Below the pieces are notes generated by a model. The model saw nothing but the letters and a program-made list of their open reading frames with translations, had not been told where the DNA came from and did not search any database. 50,734 nucleotides of DNA from JAQBXX01 sp963925015 (lineage in GTDB: Bacteria > Pseudomonadota > Gammaproteobacteria > SURF-13), in contig CAWUTX010000015.1 of the NCBI GenBank assembly GCA_963925015.1, positions 1-50,734 on the forward strand, in the 5' to 3' direction. A program made the translations under genes and the position numbers. Positions 17,014-25,363 of this stretch are shown piece after piece. Position 1 is the first letter of the stretch. Each line of letters begins with the position of its first letter.

Positions 17014-17014
17014 T

Positions 17015-17947
17015 GTGTTTCATCCCCCTGCAATTTTTCTGATGGGCCCCACCGCCTCCGGCAAGAGCGATCTCGCGCTGGCGCTGGCGCAGCACCTGCC
17101 GTGCGAAATTATCAGTGTGGATTCGGCCATGGTGTACCGCAGCATGGACATCGGCACCGCGAAGCCGGAGCGCGCCGTGTTGGAGTCGGTGCCGCATCAC
17201 CTGATCGACATCCGCGACCCATCCGAGCCGTATTCCGCGGCCCAGTTCCGCGCCGACGCCCTGCGTGTGATGGCCGGAATCACGCGCGCGGGGCGCATTC
17301 CGCTGCTGGCGGGCGGCACGGGGCTTTATTTCCGTGCGCTGGAGCGCGGGCTTTCCGCGTTGCCGGGCGCCGATCCTGAGTTGCGCGCCCGCCTCAGTGC
17401 CGAAGGCGAGGCGCAGGGCTGGGCCGCGTTGCACGCGCGCCTGGCCGAGGTTGATCCGGCAGCGGCGGCGCGCATCCACCCCAACGACCCGCAGCGCATT
17501 CAGCGCGCGCTGGAGGTCTATGAACTCAGCGGCGTGCCGATGAGCACGCTACAGACGGGGGGTGATGGCGAGAGTTTTCCGTATACGCCGCTCAAATTGG
17601 TGCTCAGTCCGCCCGAGCGCGAGCTGTTGCACGTGCGCATCGCCGGGCGCTTCCGGCGCATGCTGGAGCAGGGGCTGGTGGACGAGGTGCGGGCGCTGTA
17701 TGAGCGGGGTGACCTAGCCCCGGCGCTGCCGTCGTTGCGCGCCGTGGGCTACCGCCAGATATGGGGGTTTCTGGCGGGTGAGATTGATTGCGACGAAATG
17801 GAAAGACGCGCTATTATAGCCACGCGGCAGCTTGCTAAACGCCAGTTGACTTGGCTGCGCGCCGAGCTGGACGCGCGCTGGTTTGACAGCGAGGCCGCCG
17901 ATCTTTTGGCAACCGTCTTGAAATACTGTAACGCTGCCACAACTTAA
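17015..17947 (+). CDS. miaA: tRNA dimethylallyltransferase
   Basis: The 310-residue protein (from GTG 17015) transfers a dimethylallyl group to A37 of tRNAs reading UNN codons. The P-loop is GPTASGKS near residue 10, followed by IISVDSAMVYRSMDIGTAKP and HHLIDIRDPSEPYSAAQF, all typical of MiaA; GYRQIWGFL and TRQLAKRQLTWLR are near the C-terminus. GTG 17015 gives MFHPPAIFLMGPTASGKSDL and the family length of about 310. TTG 17000 is an alternative, and the frame stays open to 16913 through non-homologous sequence. No Shine-Dalgarno sequence is visible because a heptamer repeat occupies that position. The usual upstream neighbour mutL is absent, replaced by the RAYT remnant. hfq follows, as in most gammaproteobacteria. 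Confidence 0.95.
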   Translation: MFHPPAIFLMGPTASGKSDLALALAQHLPCEIISVDSAMVYRSMDIGTAKPERAVLESVPHHLIDIRDPSEPYSAAQFRADALRVMAGITRAGRIPLLAGGTGLYFRALERGLSALPGADPELRARLSAEGEAQGWAALHARLAEVDPAAAARIHPNDPQRIQRALEVYELSGVPMSTLQTGGDGESFPYTPLKLVLSPPERELLHVRIAGRFRRMLEQGLVDEVRALYERGDLAPALPSLRAVGYRQIWGFLAGEIDCDEMERRAIIATRQLAKRQLTWLRAELDARWFDSEAADLLATVLKYCNAATT

Positions 17948-18056
17948 TACCCGGATGAGTGTCAAAGGTTTGCTTGGCCAGAAGATATCAAGCGAGTAGT
18001 TTCTCCTTTAACCCCTTGAATCTGATGGATCTAATAACTAGAAACGGGGAGCAAGT

Positions 18057-18308
18057 ATGACTAAAGGGAAATCACTGCAAGACCCCTTCCTGAATGCGCT
18101 GCGCAAAGAAGGTGTGCCGGTCTCGGTTTATCTGACCAACGGAATCAAGTTGCAGGGCCAGATTGAATCGTTCGATCAATTCGTGGTGCTGTTAAAAAAC
18201 ACCGTGAGCCAGATGGTATACAAGCACGCCATTTCCACCGTGGTACCGTCGCGCAACATCAAGCTTCCCATTGAGGATGATGCGACGCCGGATGTGGGCA
18301 ATGGGTAG
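18057..18308 (+). CDS. hfq: RNA chaperone Hfq
   Basis: An 83-residue Hfq. The N-terminus SLQDPFLNALRKEGVPVSVY with Gln8, Phe42, and Tyr55-Lys56-His57 of the Sm2 motif correspond to the RNA-binding residues of E. coli Hfq. The acidic C-terminal tail is short (IEDDATPDVGNG). Hfq hexamers pair small RNAs with target mRNAs. It has a GGGGAG Shine-Dalgarno sequence; 109 bp after miaA, 4 bp before hflX. Confidence 0.98.
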   Translation: MTKGKSLQDPFLNALRKEGVPVSVYLTNGIKLQGQIESFDQFVVLLKNTVSQMVYKHAISTVVPSRNIKLPIEDDATPDVGNG

Positions 18309-18312
18309 ATGA

Positions 18313-19497
18313 TTGTTTGACCGTCCCCAGCAACGGCACGGCGGGGCTGAACGCGCCGTGCTGGTGCATGTCAATTTTCGCGCGGCCGATCAGCGTGAGG
18401 AGCTGGCCGAGCTGAATGATCTGGCTGTCTCCGCACGCACCCGTCCGGTCGCAGTGGTCACCGGCAGCCGTCAGCAACCCGACCCCAAATACTTCATCGG
18501 CAGCGGCAAGGCCGAGGAGCTCCGCGCCTGCGTAGAGCATGAGTGTGCCGAGGTGGTGTTGTTCAACCACTCGCTGTCACCGGCGCAAGAGCGCAATCTT
18601 GAAAAACTGCTGCAATGCCGTGTGCTCGATCGCACCGGACTCATCCTCGACATCTTTGCGCAGCGCGCGAGCAGCCACGAGGGCAAGCTGCAAGTGGAGC
18701 TGGCCCAGTTACAGCACATAGCCACGCGCCTGGTGCGCGGCTGGACGCACCTTGAGCGCCAGAAGGGCGGTATCGGCCTGCGCGGTCCCGGTGAGACGCA
18801 GCTCGAAACCGACCGCCGCCTGATCCGCGTGCGCATCAAGCACCTGAACAAGCAACTCGACAAAGTGGCCATGCAGCGTGGCCAGGGCCGCAAGGCGCGA
18901 CGCAAGGCGGCGGTGCCCACGGTTTCGCTGGTCGGCTACACCAATACCGGAAAATCCACCCTGTTCAACCGGCTGACCCGCTCCAGCGTCTATGTCGCGA
19001 ATCAGCTCTTCGCTACGCTTGACCCAACCCTGCGCCGCATGTATCTCGCCCCTGACCGTCATGCCATACTCGCAGATACGGTCGGATTCATCCGTCATCT
19101 GCCGCATGATCTGGTGGCGGCGTTCCGCTCCACCTTGCAGGAGACGCACGAGGCTGATCTCCTGCTGCATGTGATAGATGCGCACGAAGACAATCGCCAT
19201 GCCGCCATGGAGCAGGTCAACGCGGTGCTGAAGGAGATCGGCGCCGAGGGTGTGCCGCAGATTGAGGTCTATAACAAGATCGACCTCGTGCCGGAATTCA
19301 CCCCGCGCGTGGAGCGCGACGAACATGGCAGGGTTCGGCGCGTGTGGGTTTCAGCGGTGAGCGGTGCGGGACTGGAGCTGTTGCGCGCAGCCGTGGCAGA
19401 GCGTGTTGCGCAGCGAATCTCTGTGTGTGGCGGCCCCGAACAGGGTTACAATGCGCATTACAGTGAGCCAGCGGGAAACTGTGTCGGTGAAAACTAA
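18313..19497 (+). CDS. hflX: Ribosome-associated GTPase HflX
   Basis: This 394-residue GTPase splits stalled 70S ribosomes, notably under heat stress. It has the N-terminal nucleotide-binding domain with GGIGLRGPGETQLETDRRLI, then G1 GYTNTGKS (208-215), G3 DTVGF (255-259) and G4 NKID (321-324). The TTG start at 18313 gives MFDRPQQRHGGAERAVLVHV, matching E. coli MFDRYDAGEQAVLVHIYF. It starts 4 bp after hfq, suggesting one transcript. Its stop is directly followed by copy A of the 151-bp repeat. Confidence 0.97.
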   Translation: MFDRPQQRHGGAERAVLVHVNFRAADQREELAELNDLAVSARTRPVAVVTGSRQQPDPKYFIGSGKAEELRACVEHECAEVVLFNHSLSPAQERNLEKLLQCRVLDRTGLILDIFAQRASSHEGKLQVELAQLQHIATRLVRGWTHLERQKGGIGLRGPGETQLETDRRLIRVRIKHLNKQLDKVAMQRGQGRKARRKAAVPTVSLVGYTNTGKSTLFNRLTRSSVYVANQLFATLDPTLRRMYLAPDRHAILADTVGFIRHLPHDLVAAFRSTLQETHEADLLLHVIDAHEDNRHAAMEQVNAVLKEIGAEGVPQIEVYNKIDLVPEFTPRVERDEHGRVRRVWVSAVSGAGLELLRAAVAERVAQRISVCGGPEQGYNAHYSEPAGNCVGEN

Positions 19498-19648
19498 TGA
19501 CTCAGGAGTCACAAAGTAAGGCGACAACGTGAAATGATGTGACTCCTGAGTAAAACACTGGTTACCCTACCCCCACCCTGTCCCGCCGCCTAAACAAGGG
19601 GCGCGGACGTGACGGGAAGTGTAGCTCTACTTACTGACTTTTGAGTAA
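19498..19648 (-). repeat. Intergenic two-hairpin repeat, copy A
   Basis: This 151-bp element fills the hflX-hflK gap. It contains ACTCAGGAGT (19500-19509) and ACTCCTGAGT (19542-19551), a GC-rich hairpin at 19580-19607, and ends TGAGTAA. Its reverse complement aligns nearly end to end with copy C at 29014, which is the same length. It begins directly after the hflX stop. The strand given is relative to copy C. Confidence 0.85.
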
Positions 19649-19666
19649 ATATGAATGAGGTGTGTA

Positions 19667-20887
19667 ATGGCTTGGAATGAACCCGGAGGCGGCAGCAAGG
19701 ATCCTTGGGGCGCAGGGGCGCGCAAGGGCGAGGCAGGCCCGCCCGACCTCGACGACATCCTCCGCAAACTGCAACAATTCCTCGGCGGATTGTTCGGCGG
19801 CAAGCGCAACGGCAGCAACGGCAACAACGGCAACAACGGCAACACGCGCTCCATGAGCGCGGTTGGCGCAGTTGTTGTTTTAGTAATCTGGCTCGCATCC
19901 GGCATCTATATTGTCGATCCCGCCGAACGCGGCGTGGTGCTGACCTTCGGAGATTACGCTGAGACCACGATGCCAGGTCCGCACTGGCATATCCCCTACC
20001 CGATTGAAACCGTCGAAGTCGTCAATGTCGCCCAGATACGCAATATCGAAATTGGTTTCCGCACCGGCGGAAGCGGACGTGGCGCCTCCGCTGCACCGCG
20101 TGTGCCGGTAGAGTCTCTGATGCTCACCCAGGATGAAAATATCGTCGACATCAAGCTCGCCGTGCAATACCGCGTCAAGGATGCGCGCGACTATCTGTTT
20201 AACGTGATTGACCCGGACGCTACGCTCGCCCAGGCGACCGAGAGTGCAGTACGCGAGACCATCGGCAAAAGCAGTCTGGATTTTGTGCTCACCGAGGGGC
20301 GCGCAGAAATAATGCTGCGCACCGAGACGCTGTTGCAGCGCGTGATGGATCGTTACCGCAGCGGGCTTGAAGTGACCAGCGTCAATCTGCAGGATGCCCA
20401 GCCACCCGAAGAGGTGCAAGCAGCATTCGAAGACGTCATCAAGTCGCGTGAGGATGAACAGCGCCTCAGAAACGAGGCGGAAACCTACGCCAATGACATT
20501 ATCCCGCGCGCGCGCGGCGCCGCCCAGCGCCAGATCGAGGAAAGCAAGGCCCACAAGGCGCGTGTCGTCGCGCAGGCAGAAGGTGAGGCCAGCCGCTTTA
20601 CGCAAGTGTTTGCTGAATATCGAAAGGCGCCTGCGGTGACTCGCGAGCGCTTGTATCTGGATGCGGTGGAATCGGTGCTGACCAGCGCGGGCAAGGTTGT
20701 GGTGGATGTCAAAGGCGGCAGCAATCTGCTTTATCTGCCGCTCGATCGCATGAGTGGCGTCACGCCCATGCCGCCTGACAAGGCGCTGGAGCGCATGTTG
20801 CCGCCCGCCGCCTCGGTGGTGCCCCGAACCCAGGAAGGTCAGAGTAGTGACACGCGTGATCGCACCCGCGACAGAGGAGAACGCTGA
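19667..20887 (+). CDS. hflK: FtsH protease modulator subunit HflK
   Basis: The 406-residue protein is HflK, an inner-membrane SPFH-domain protein that with HflC encloses the FtsH protease. MAWNEPGGGSKDPWG closely matches the E. coli N-terminus, followed by PPDLDDILRKLQQFLGGLFG. One membrane helix lies at about 65-82, then the SPFH domain and a helical C-terminus. The linker is Gly/Asn-rich (GSNGNNGNNGN) and encoded by a 9-bp tandem repeat at 19811-19846. ATG 19667 is chosen over an upstream in-frame codon because of the family N-terminus and a GAGGTG Shine-Dalgarno sequence. The hflC start overlaps its stop. Confidence 0.97.
   Translation: MAWNEPGGGSKDPWGAGARKGEAGPPDLDDILRKLQQFLGGLFGGKRNGSNGNNGNNGNTRSMSAVGAVVVLVIWLASGIYIVDPAERGVVLTFGDYAETTMPGPHWHIPYPIETVEVVNVAQIRNIEIGFRTGGSGRGASAAPRVPVESLMLTQDENIVDIKLAVQYRVKDARDYLFNVIDPDATLAQATESAVRETIGKSSLDFVLTEGRAEIMLRTETLLQRVMDRYRSGLEVTSVNLQDAQPPEEVQAAFEDVIKSREDEQRLRNEAETYANDIIPRARGAAQRQIEESKAHKARVVAQAEGEASRFTQVFAEYRKAPAVTRERLYLDAVESVLTSAGKVVVDVKGGSNLLYLPLDRMSGVTPMPPDKALERMLPPAASVVPRTQEGQSSDTRDRTRDRGER
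19811..19846 (+). repeat. 9-bp in-frame tandem repeat in hflK
   Basis: GGCARCAAC is repeated three times, plus a fourth degenerate unit, within hflK. Each unit encodes Gly-Asn/Ser-Asn in the flexible linker before the membrane helix. Copy-number change would lengthen or shorten the linker without shifting frame. Confidence 0.8.
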
Positions 20888-21765
20888 TGGAGAAGCTGAA
20901 GATGCTGTTGCCGGGGCTGGCCGTAGTGTTGCTGGCGGCGATATATTTTTCTATTTTTACGGTAAACGAACGTGAGCGCGTCATTCTGTTCCGGCTGGGC
21001 GAGATCGTGCGCTCAGATTTCGAGCCCGGGCTGCATTTAAAGATTCCTGTGATCAACAATGTGCGTAAATTCGATGCGCGTATTCATACTGCGGAAGCCG
21101 AGCCGGAGCGTTATCTCACCGCCGAGAAGAAAAATGTCATTGTCGATTCTTTCGTCAAGTGGCGCATCAAAAATGTTGCGGACTATTACCGCAGTATGGG
21201 TGGCGACGAATTGCGGGCAAACCTGAGGCTTTACCAGATCGTCAAGGATGGACTGCGCGGCGAATTCGGCAAGCGCACCATTCAGGATGTCATTTCCGGT
21301 GACCGGGCGAAGATCATGGAGACGCTGACTGTCACCGCTAACCAGCAGGCTCACCAGTTCGGCATCGAGGTGATCGATGTGCGCCTGCGCCGGGTGGATT
21401 TGCCCAAAGAAGTGAGTCTCTCGGTGTTCCAGCGTATGCAGGCCGAGCGCGAGAGGGTGGCGAAGGATTTGCGTGCGCGCGGCGCGGAGGCGGCGGAGCG
21501 CATCAGGGCGGACGCGGACCGGCAGCGCAGCGTGATCCTCGCTGAGGCTTACCGAGATGCCGAGGTTACGCGCGGCCAGGGCGATGCGCAGGCCGCAGCC
21601 ATCTATGCCAAGGCTTTTGGCAGCGATGCGGAATTCTACTCGCTATATCGCAGCCTGAATGCATACAAAAACACTTTTCGGGATAAAAGCGACATACTGG
21701 TGCTGGATCCCGGCTCGGATTTCTTCAAATACTTCAAGAGTCCGAATCCGGGCGGCGCGAGGTGA
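20887..21765 (+). CDS. hflC: FtsH protease modulator subunit HflC
   Basis: The 292-residue SPFH-domain protein is HflC, the partner of HflK. It has one N-terminal membrane helix (about 8-26), then FTVNERERVILFRLGEIVRS, the SPFH core, the helical segment with RRVDLPKEVSLSVFQRMQAE, and a C-terminal domain with SLNAYKNTFRDKSDILVLDP. Its ATG overlaps the hflK TGA by one base, so synthesis of the two subunits is coupled. Confidence 0.97.
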   Translation: MEKLKMLLPGLAVVLLAAIYFSIFTVNERERVILFRLGEIVRSDFEPGLHLKIPVINNVRKFDARIHTAEAEPERYLTAEKKNVIVDSFVKWRIKNVADYYRSMGGDELRANLRLYQIVKDGLRGEFGKRTIQDVISGDRAKIMETLTVTANQQAHQFGIEVIDVRLRRVDLPKEVSLSVFQRMQAERERVAKDLRARGAEAAERIRADADRQRSVILAEAYRDAEVTRGQGDAQAAAIYAKAFGSDAEFYSLYRSLNAYKNTFRDKSDILVLDPGSDFFKYFKSPNPGGAR

Positions 21766-21805
21766 GTGGCGGGTAGGCGGAACCGCACCATGACGAAGGC
21801 CGGCG

Positions 21806-21991
21806 ATGTGGGATAGCCTGGCGGCTGCGATTGCGCTGTTACTCATCATCGAAGGCATACTGCCGTTTCTCAGCCCGGCGGGGCTGCGCAGTACGCTCAC
21901 CCGCATGGCGGAGATGAACGACCGCGCGCTCCGCATAGGCGGACTTGTTAGCATGCTGCTCGGCCTCGGTCTGTTATACTTCTTGCGTTAA
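21806..21991 (+). CDS. DUF2065 (YjeT-like) small membrane protein
   Basis: A 61-residue protein with two hydrophobic segments (about 5-22 and 44-60) and the DUF2065 pattern, including LIIEGILPFLSPAGLRSTL. This family usually lies between hflC and hisZ or purA, as here. Function is unknown; position suggests a link to HflKC (inference). It starts at ATG 21806, 40 bp after hflC. Confidence 0.88.
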   Translation: MWDSLAAAIALLLIIEGILPFLSPAGLRSTLTRMAEMNDRALRIGGLVSMLLGLGLLYFLR

Positions 21992-22015
21992 AACCTTCAT
22001 TTTCTGACCACGCTT

Positions 22016-23218
22016 ATGTCTCGTCAAGATCGCTGGCTGTTGCCCGAGGGCATTGAGGAGGTGCTGCCACTTGAGGCGCAGCAACTCGAAACGCTGCGGC
22101 GCAAGCTGCTCGATCTGTTCCGCACCTGCGGCTACGAACTCGTCATGCCGCCGCTGGTGGAGTATCTCGAATCGCTGCTCACCGGCACCGGCAACGACCT
22201 CGATCTGCAAACCTTCAAGATCACTGATCAACTCACCGGACGCCTGATGGGCGTGCGCGCCGACATGACGCCGCAAGTCGCGCGTATCGACGCGCATCGT
22301 CTCAAGCGCACTACGCCGGTGCGGCTATGCTATCTCGGCACAGTGCTGCACACCTTGCCTGACGGTTTTGCGCGTTCGCGTAATCCGCTGCAAGTGGGTG
22401 CGGAGCTCTACGGTCATGCGGGTATCGAGAGCGATCTCGAAGTGCTGTGCCTGATGCTGGAGACGCTCGCGGCCACGGGTGTGCAGGACGTGTATCTCGA
22501 TCTCGGCCACGTCGGCATTTATCGCGGACTCGTGCGCGAGGCGGGCTTGAACGCGGAACAGGAAAGTATCTTGTTTGATGCGCTGCAACGCAAGTCGCGC
22601 ACCGACATAGAAGAACTGCTGGCACAATTCGCGTTGACCAAAACATACCGCCAACGCTTCGCCCAACTGGCGGATTTGAACGGCGGCGCAGAGGTGCTGG
22701 AAGAGGCGCGGCGCGTATTGCACGGCAGCTCTGCGGAAACGCTGAACGCGCTGGAGAGTTTATACAGCCTCGCGCAGGCCGTGCGTCGCCGATTGCCGCA
22801 CACGCCGCTGCATTTCGATCTCGCGGAATTGCGCGGTTATCGCTATCACACCGGCGCCGTGTTTGCCGCCTATGTGCCGGGACAGGGACAGGCGATAGCA
22901 CAGGGCGGGCGTTACGATGACATCGGCGCCGTGTTTGGCCGCGCGCGTCCGGCGACCGGCTTCAGCGCCGATTTAAAGACCTTGGCGGGTCTCGCAATCA
23001 CGCCGGCGGCAGCCCAAGCCAACGGCATTTTCGCGCCATGCACCGATGACAGTGCGCTCGATGCGCAGATTCGAAAGTTGCGCGCCGAGGGCGAGTGCGT
23101 GGTGTGCGCACTGCCGGGACAGACCGGCGGCGCGCGCGAGATGGGCTGTGAGCGCGTGCTGGAACTGCGTCAGGGTATTTGGACTGTAATAAAGCCGGAG
23201 AACAGTAAAAGTGGGTAA
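22016..23218 (+). CDS. hisZ: ATP phosphoribosyltransferase regulatory subunit HisZ
   Basis: This 400-residue protein resembles the catalytic core of histidyl-tRNA synthetase (MTPQVARIDAHR, YYHTGAVF-like YRYHTGAVFAAY) but lacks the tRNA-binding C-terminal domain, as HisZ does. HisZ activates and regulates the short form of HisG in the first step of histidine synthesis; hisG is not in the window. Start MSRQDRWLLPEGIEEVLPLE at ATG 22016. It overlaps the purA start by 8 bp, the common gamma/betaproteobacterial arrangement. Confidence 0.95.
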   Translation: MSRQDRWLLPEGIEEVLPLEAQQLETLRRKLLDLFRTCGYELVMPPLVEYLESLLTGTGNDLDLQTFKITDQLTGRLMGVRADMTPQVARIDAHRLKRTTPVRLCYLGTVLHTLPDGFARSRNPLQVGAELYGHAGIESDLEVLCLMLETLAATGVQDVYLDLGHVGIYRGLVREAGLNAEQESILFDALQRKSRTDIEELLAQFALTKTYRQRFAQLADLNGGAEVLEEARRVLHGSSAETLNALESLYSLAQAVRRRLPHTPLHFDLAELRGYRYHTGAVFAAYVPGQGQAIAQGGRYDDIGAVFGRARPATGFSADLKTLAGLAITPAAAQANGIFAPCTDDSALDAQIRKLRAEGECVVCALPGQTGGAREMGCERVLELRQGIWTVIKPENSKSG

Positions 23219-24503
23219 AAACGTCGTTGTGATCGGCACCCAATGGGGCGATGAGGGCAAGGGTAAGATTGTCGACCTGCTCACCGACCGCGCGCACGCC
23301 GTGGTGCGCTTTCAGGGCGGGCATAACGCCGGTCACACGCTGGTCATCGATGGCAAAAAGACCGTGCTGCACCTCATTCCCTCCGGCGTGCTGCGCGAGG
23401 GCGTGCAGTGCCTGATCGGCAACGGTGTAGTGCTGTCTCCGACTGCGCTGTTGCAGGAAATAAAAATGCTGGAAGGCATGGACGTGCCCGTGCGTGCGCG
23501 TCTCAAAATCAGCGAGGCGTGTCCGCTCATACTGTCGTATCACGTCGCGCTCGATCAGGCGCGCGAACTGGCGCGCGGCAAGGCCGCCATCGGCACCACC
23601 GGGCGCGGTATCGGCCCGGCGTATGAAGACAAGATTGCGCGCCGCGCACTGCGGCTCGGCGATCTGTTCCACCGCGAGCGTTTTGCTTCCAAGCTCGGTG
23701 AGGTGCTCGATTACCATAATTTTGTGCTGCAAAATTATTACAAGGTTGCGGCGGTAGATTTCAAGCAGGTGCTGGACGAGGCGCTGTCATGGCAGGAAGT
23801 TCTGCAACCGTTGATTGCCGACGTACCCGAACTGCTGCATCAGTACAATAAGCGCGGCGACGGAATATTGTTTGAGGGCGCGCAGGGCGCGCTGCTCGAT
23901 GTGGATCACGGTACTTATCCTTACGTGACTTCGTCCAACACCACCGCCGGCGGCGCGGCCACTGGCAGCGGTGCGGGGCCGAGGAGTTTCGACTACGTGA
24001 TGGGCATCACCAAGGCCTACACCACGCGCGTCGGCTCCGGCCCGTTTCCCACCGAGCTGTTCGACGAGTTGGGTGCGCACCTCTCCAGCCGCGGCAATGA
24101 GTTCGGCTCCACTACCGGACGTGCGCGGCGCTGTGGCTGGTTCGACGCCGTGGCGATGCGCCGCGCGAACATGATCAACAGCGTGTCGGGGCTGTGCATC
24201 ACCAAGCTCGATGTGCTCGACGGTCTCGACAGCCTCAAGCTGTGCGTGGGTTACCGCTGTGGGGGTGCCGTGCGCCTGACGCCGCCGGTGGGCGCGGAGG
24301 CGGTGGCCGATTGCGAGCCGATGTACGACGAGATGCCGGGCTGGAAGGAATCCACCGTGGGCATCACCGATTACAACAAGCTGCCCGCGAATGCGCGCGC
24401 CTATCTGAAACGCATCGAAGAAATTAGCGAGACACCCATCGACATCATTTCCACCGGCCCCGATCGCGCACAGACTATCGTGCTACGGCATCCTTTCGAT
24501 TGA
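23211..24503 (+). CDS. purA: Adenylosuccinate synthetase
   Basis: This 430-residue enzyme joins IMP and aspartate, using GTP, in the first committed step to AMP. The P-loop-like GDEGKGK at 13-19, with catalytic Asp14, and His42 in GGHNAGHT are present. Later motifs include TTGRGIGPAYEDKIAR and STTGRARRCGW. The GTG 23211 start lies inside the end of hisZ and gives MGKNVVVIGTQWGDEGKGKI. An 11-bp inverted repeat begins at its stop codon. Confidence 0.98.
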   Translation: MGKNVVVIGTQWGDEGKGKIVDLLTDRAHAVVRFQGGHNAGHTLVIDGKKTVLHLIPSGVLREGVQCLIGNGVVLSPTALLQEIKMLEGMDVPVRARLKISEACPLILSYHVALDQARELARGKAAIGTTGRGIGPAYEDKIARRALRLGDLFHRERFASKLGEVLDYHNFVLQNYYKVAAVDFKQVLDEALSWQEVLQPLIADVPELLHQYNKRGDGILFEGAQGALLDVDHGTYPYVTSSNTTAGGAATGSGAGPRSFDYVMGITKAYTTRVGSGPFPTELFDELGAHLSSRGNEFGSTTGRARRCGWFDAVAMRRANMINSVSGLCITKLDVLDGLDSLKLCVGYRCGGAVRLTPPVGAEAVADCEPMYDEMPGWKESTVGITDYNKLPANARAYLKRIEEISETPIDIISTGPDRAQTIVLRHPFD

Positions 24504-24625
24504 AAAACGCGCTGAGGGGCGCATCGCGGCGCCGGGAGCGGTCTCAAAATGATCGCTTACCACGTGTAAACTCCACTTTTTCGCCAGCCCCCGTCTTGCG
24601 CTGCATCCCCTGATCGCGTTTTTCA
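24501..24625. repeat. 125-bp inverted-repeat element between purA and the DUF3108 gene
   Basis: TGAAAAACGCG (24501-24511) is perfectly repeated in inverse as CGCGTTTTTCA (24615-24625). Similarity continues inward on both sides (an AGGGG block, 24516-24520, against CCCC at 24607-24610). The left end includes the purA stop codon. It may act as a bidirectional terminator for the convergent genes, or be a non-autonomous mobile element. Confidence 0.55.
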
Positions 24626-24633
24626 GCGGGCTG

Positions 24634-25359
24634 TTATGGGCTGGCGGGCGCGCGCAATCCTTCCACGGTTTTGATCAGCGCGCTGAACTCATCGCTGCCA
24701 TTCTCCTGCTGGTCAAGCCGCACCAGCAGATAATCCAGCTCCGGCGCACACCAGAACGTGGTGCGGCGCTTGCTGTCCGCATCCATGATGCGTTCGATTT
24801 TCAGCGTCTTGAGCGCGCCCAGCGGCGTAGTCAGTGTTTCCTCACCGGCGACACGAAAGCGGTAAATTTTAACCTGATCGTCATCGATCAGCGTATAGGC
24901 AAGTTTGGTCTTTCCCTGCTTGAGGTCAGTCATCAACGCGAGCTGATAGACAAGCTTGTCCAGGGTGCCTGCCGTGATGGGTATCTTGTTCGATCCGTGT
25001 TCGCTGCCGTCACCGTTGACGACGCCGCGCTCCCAGTCAAAAAGTTGATCCAGACGACGCTCCTTTTTGCCGCCGGTTTTCCGGTAACTGTAGTGCAGTG
25101 AGCGTATACGCCCGGCGTGATATTCCCATTCACTGCGTTCGACGATGAGGTCTTTCACAAACAGTGCGGCCAAGCCGCTGCTACGGGTTTCAGTCTCGAA
25201 CACCTGCCGCCCGTTGTCCTGCTGGCTGAGTGTGCGGCGCATCTCGCCCAGCAGGAGGCTGCCCTTGTGCACCGTGTAGGAGGCGTTGAATGCGGGGGGT
25301 GGCGCGGCCCATGCGGGCAGTGCCGCACACAGTGCAAGCAGGGTAATGAAATGGCGCAT
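24634..25359 (-). CDS. DUF3108 domain-containing exported protein
   Basis: A 241-residue protein beginning MRHFITLLALCAALPAWAAP, a clear signal peptide with likely cleavage after AWA. The mature part has the DUF3108 pattern (FNASYTVHKGSLLLGEMRRT; TFWCAPELDYLLVRLDQQEN), predicted to form a beta-rich periplasmic fold. Function is unknown; family members commonly follow purN, as here. ATG 25359 gives the most compact signal peptide. ATG 25374 (MVVSLMRHF) overlaps the purN stop and is also possible. Confidence 0.85.
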   Translation of the reverse strand: MRHFITLLALCAALPAWAAPPPAFNASYTVHKGSLLLGEMRRTLSQQDNGRQVFETETRSSGLAALFVKDLIVERSEWEYHAGRIRSLHYSYRKTGGKKERRLDQLFDWERGVVNGDGSEHGSNKIPITAGTLDKLVYQLALMTDLKQGKTKLAYTLIDDDQVKIYRFRVAGEETLTTPLGALKTLKIERIMDADSKRRTTFWCAPELDYLLVRLDQQENGSDEFSALIKTVEGLRAPASP

Positions 25360-25363
25360 AAGG

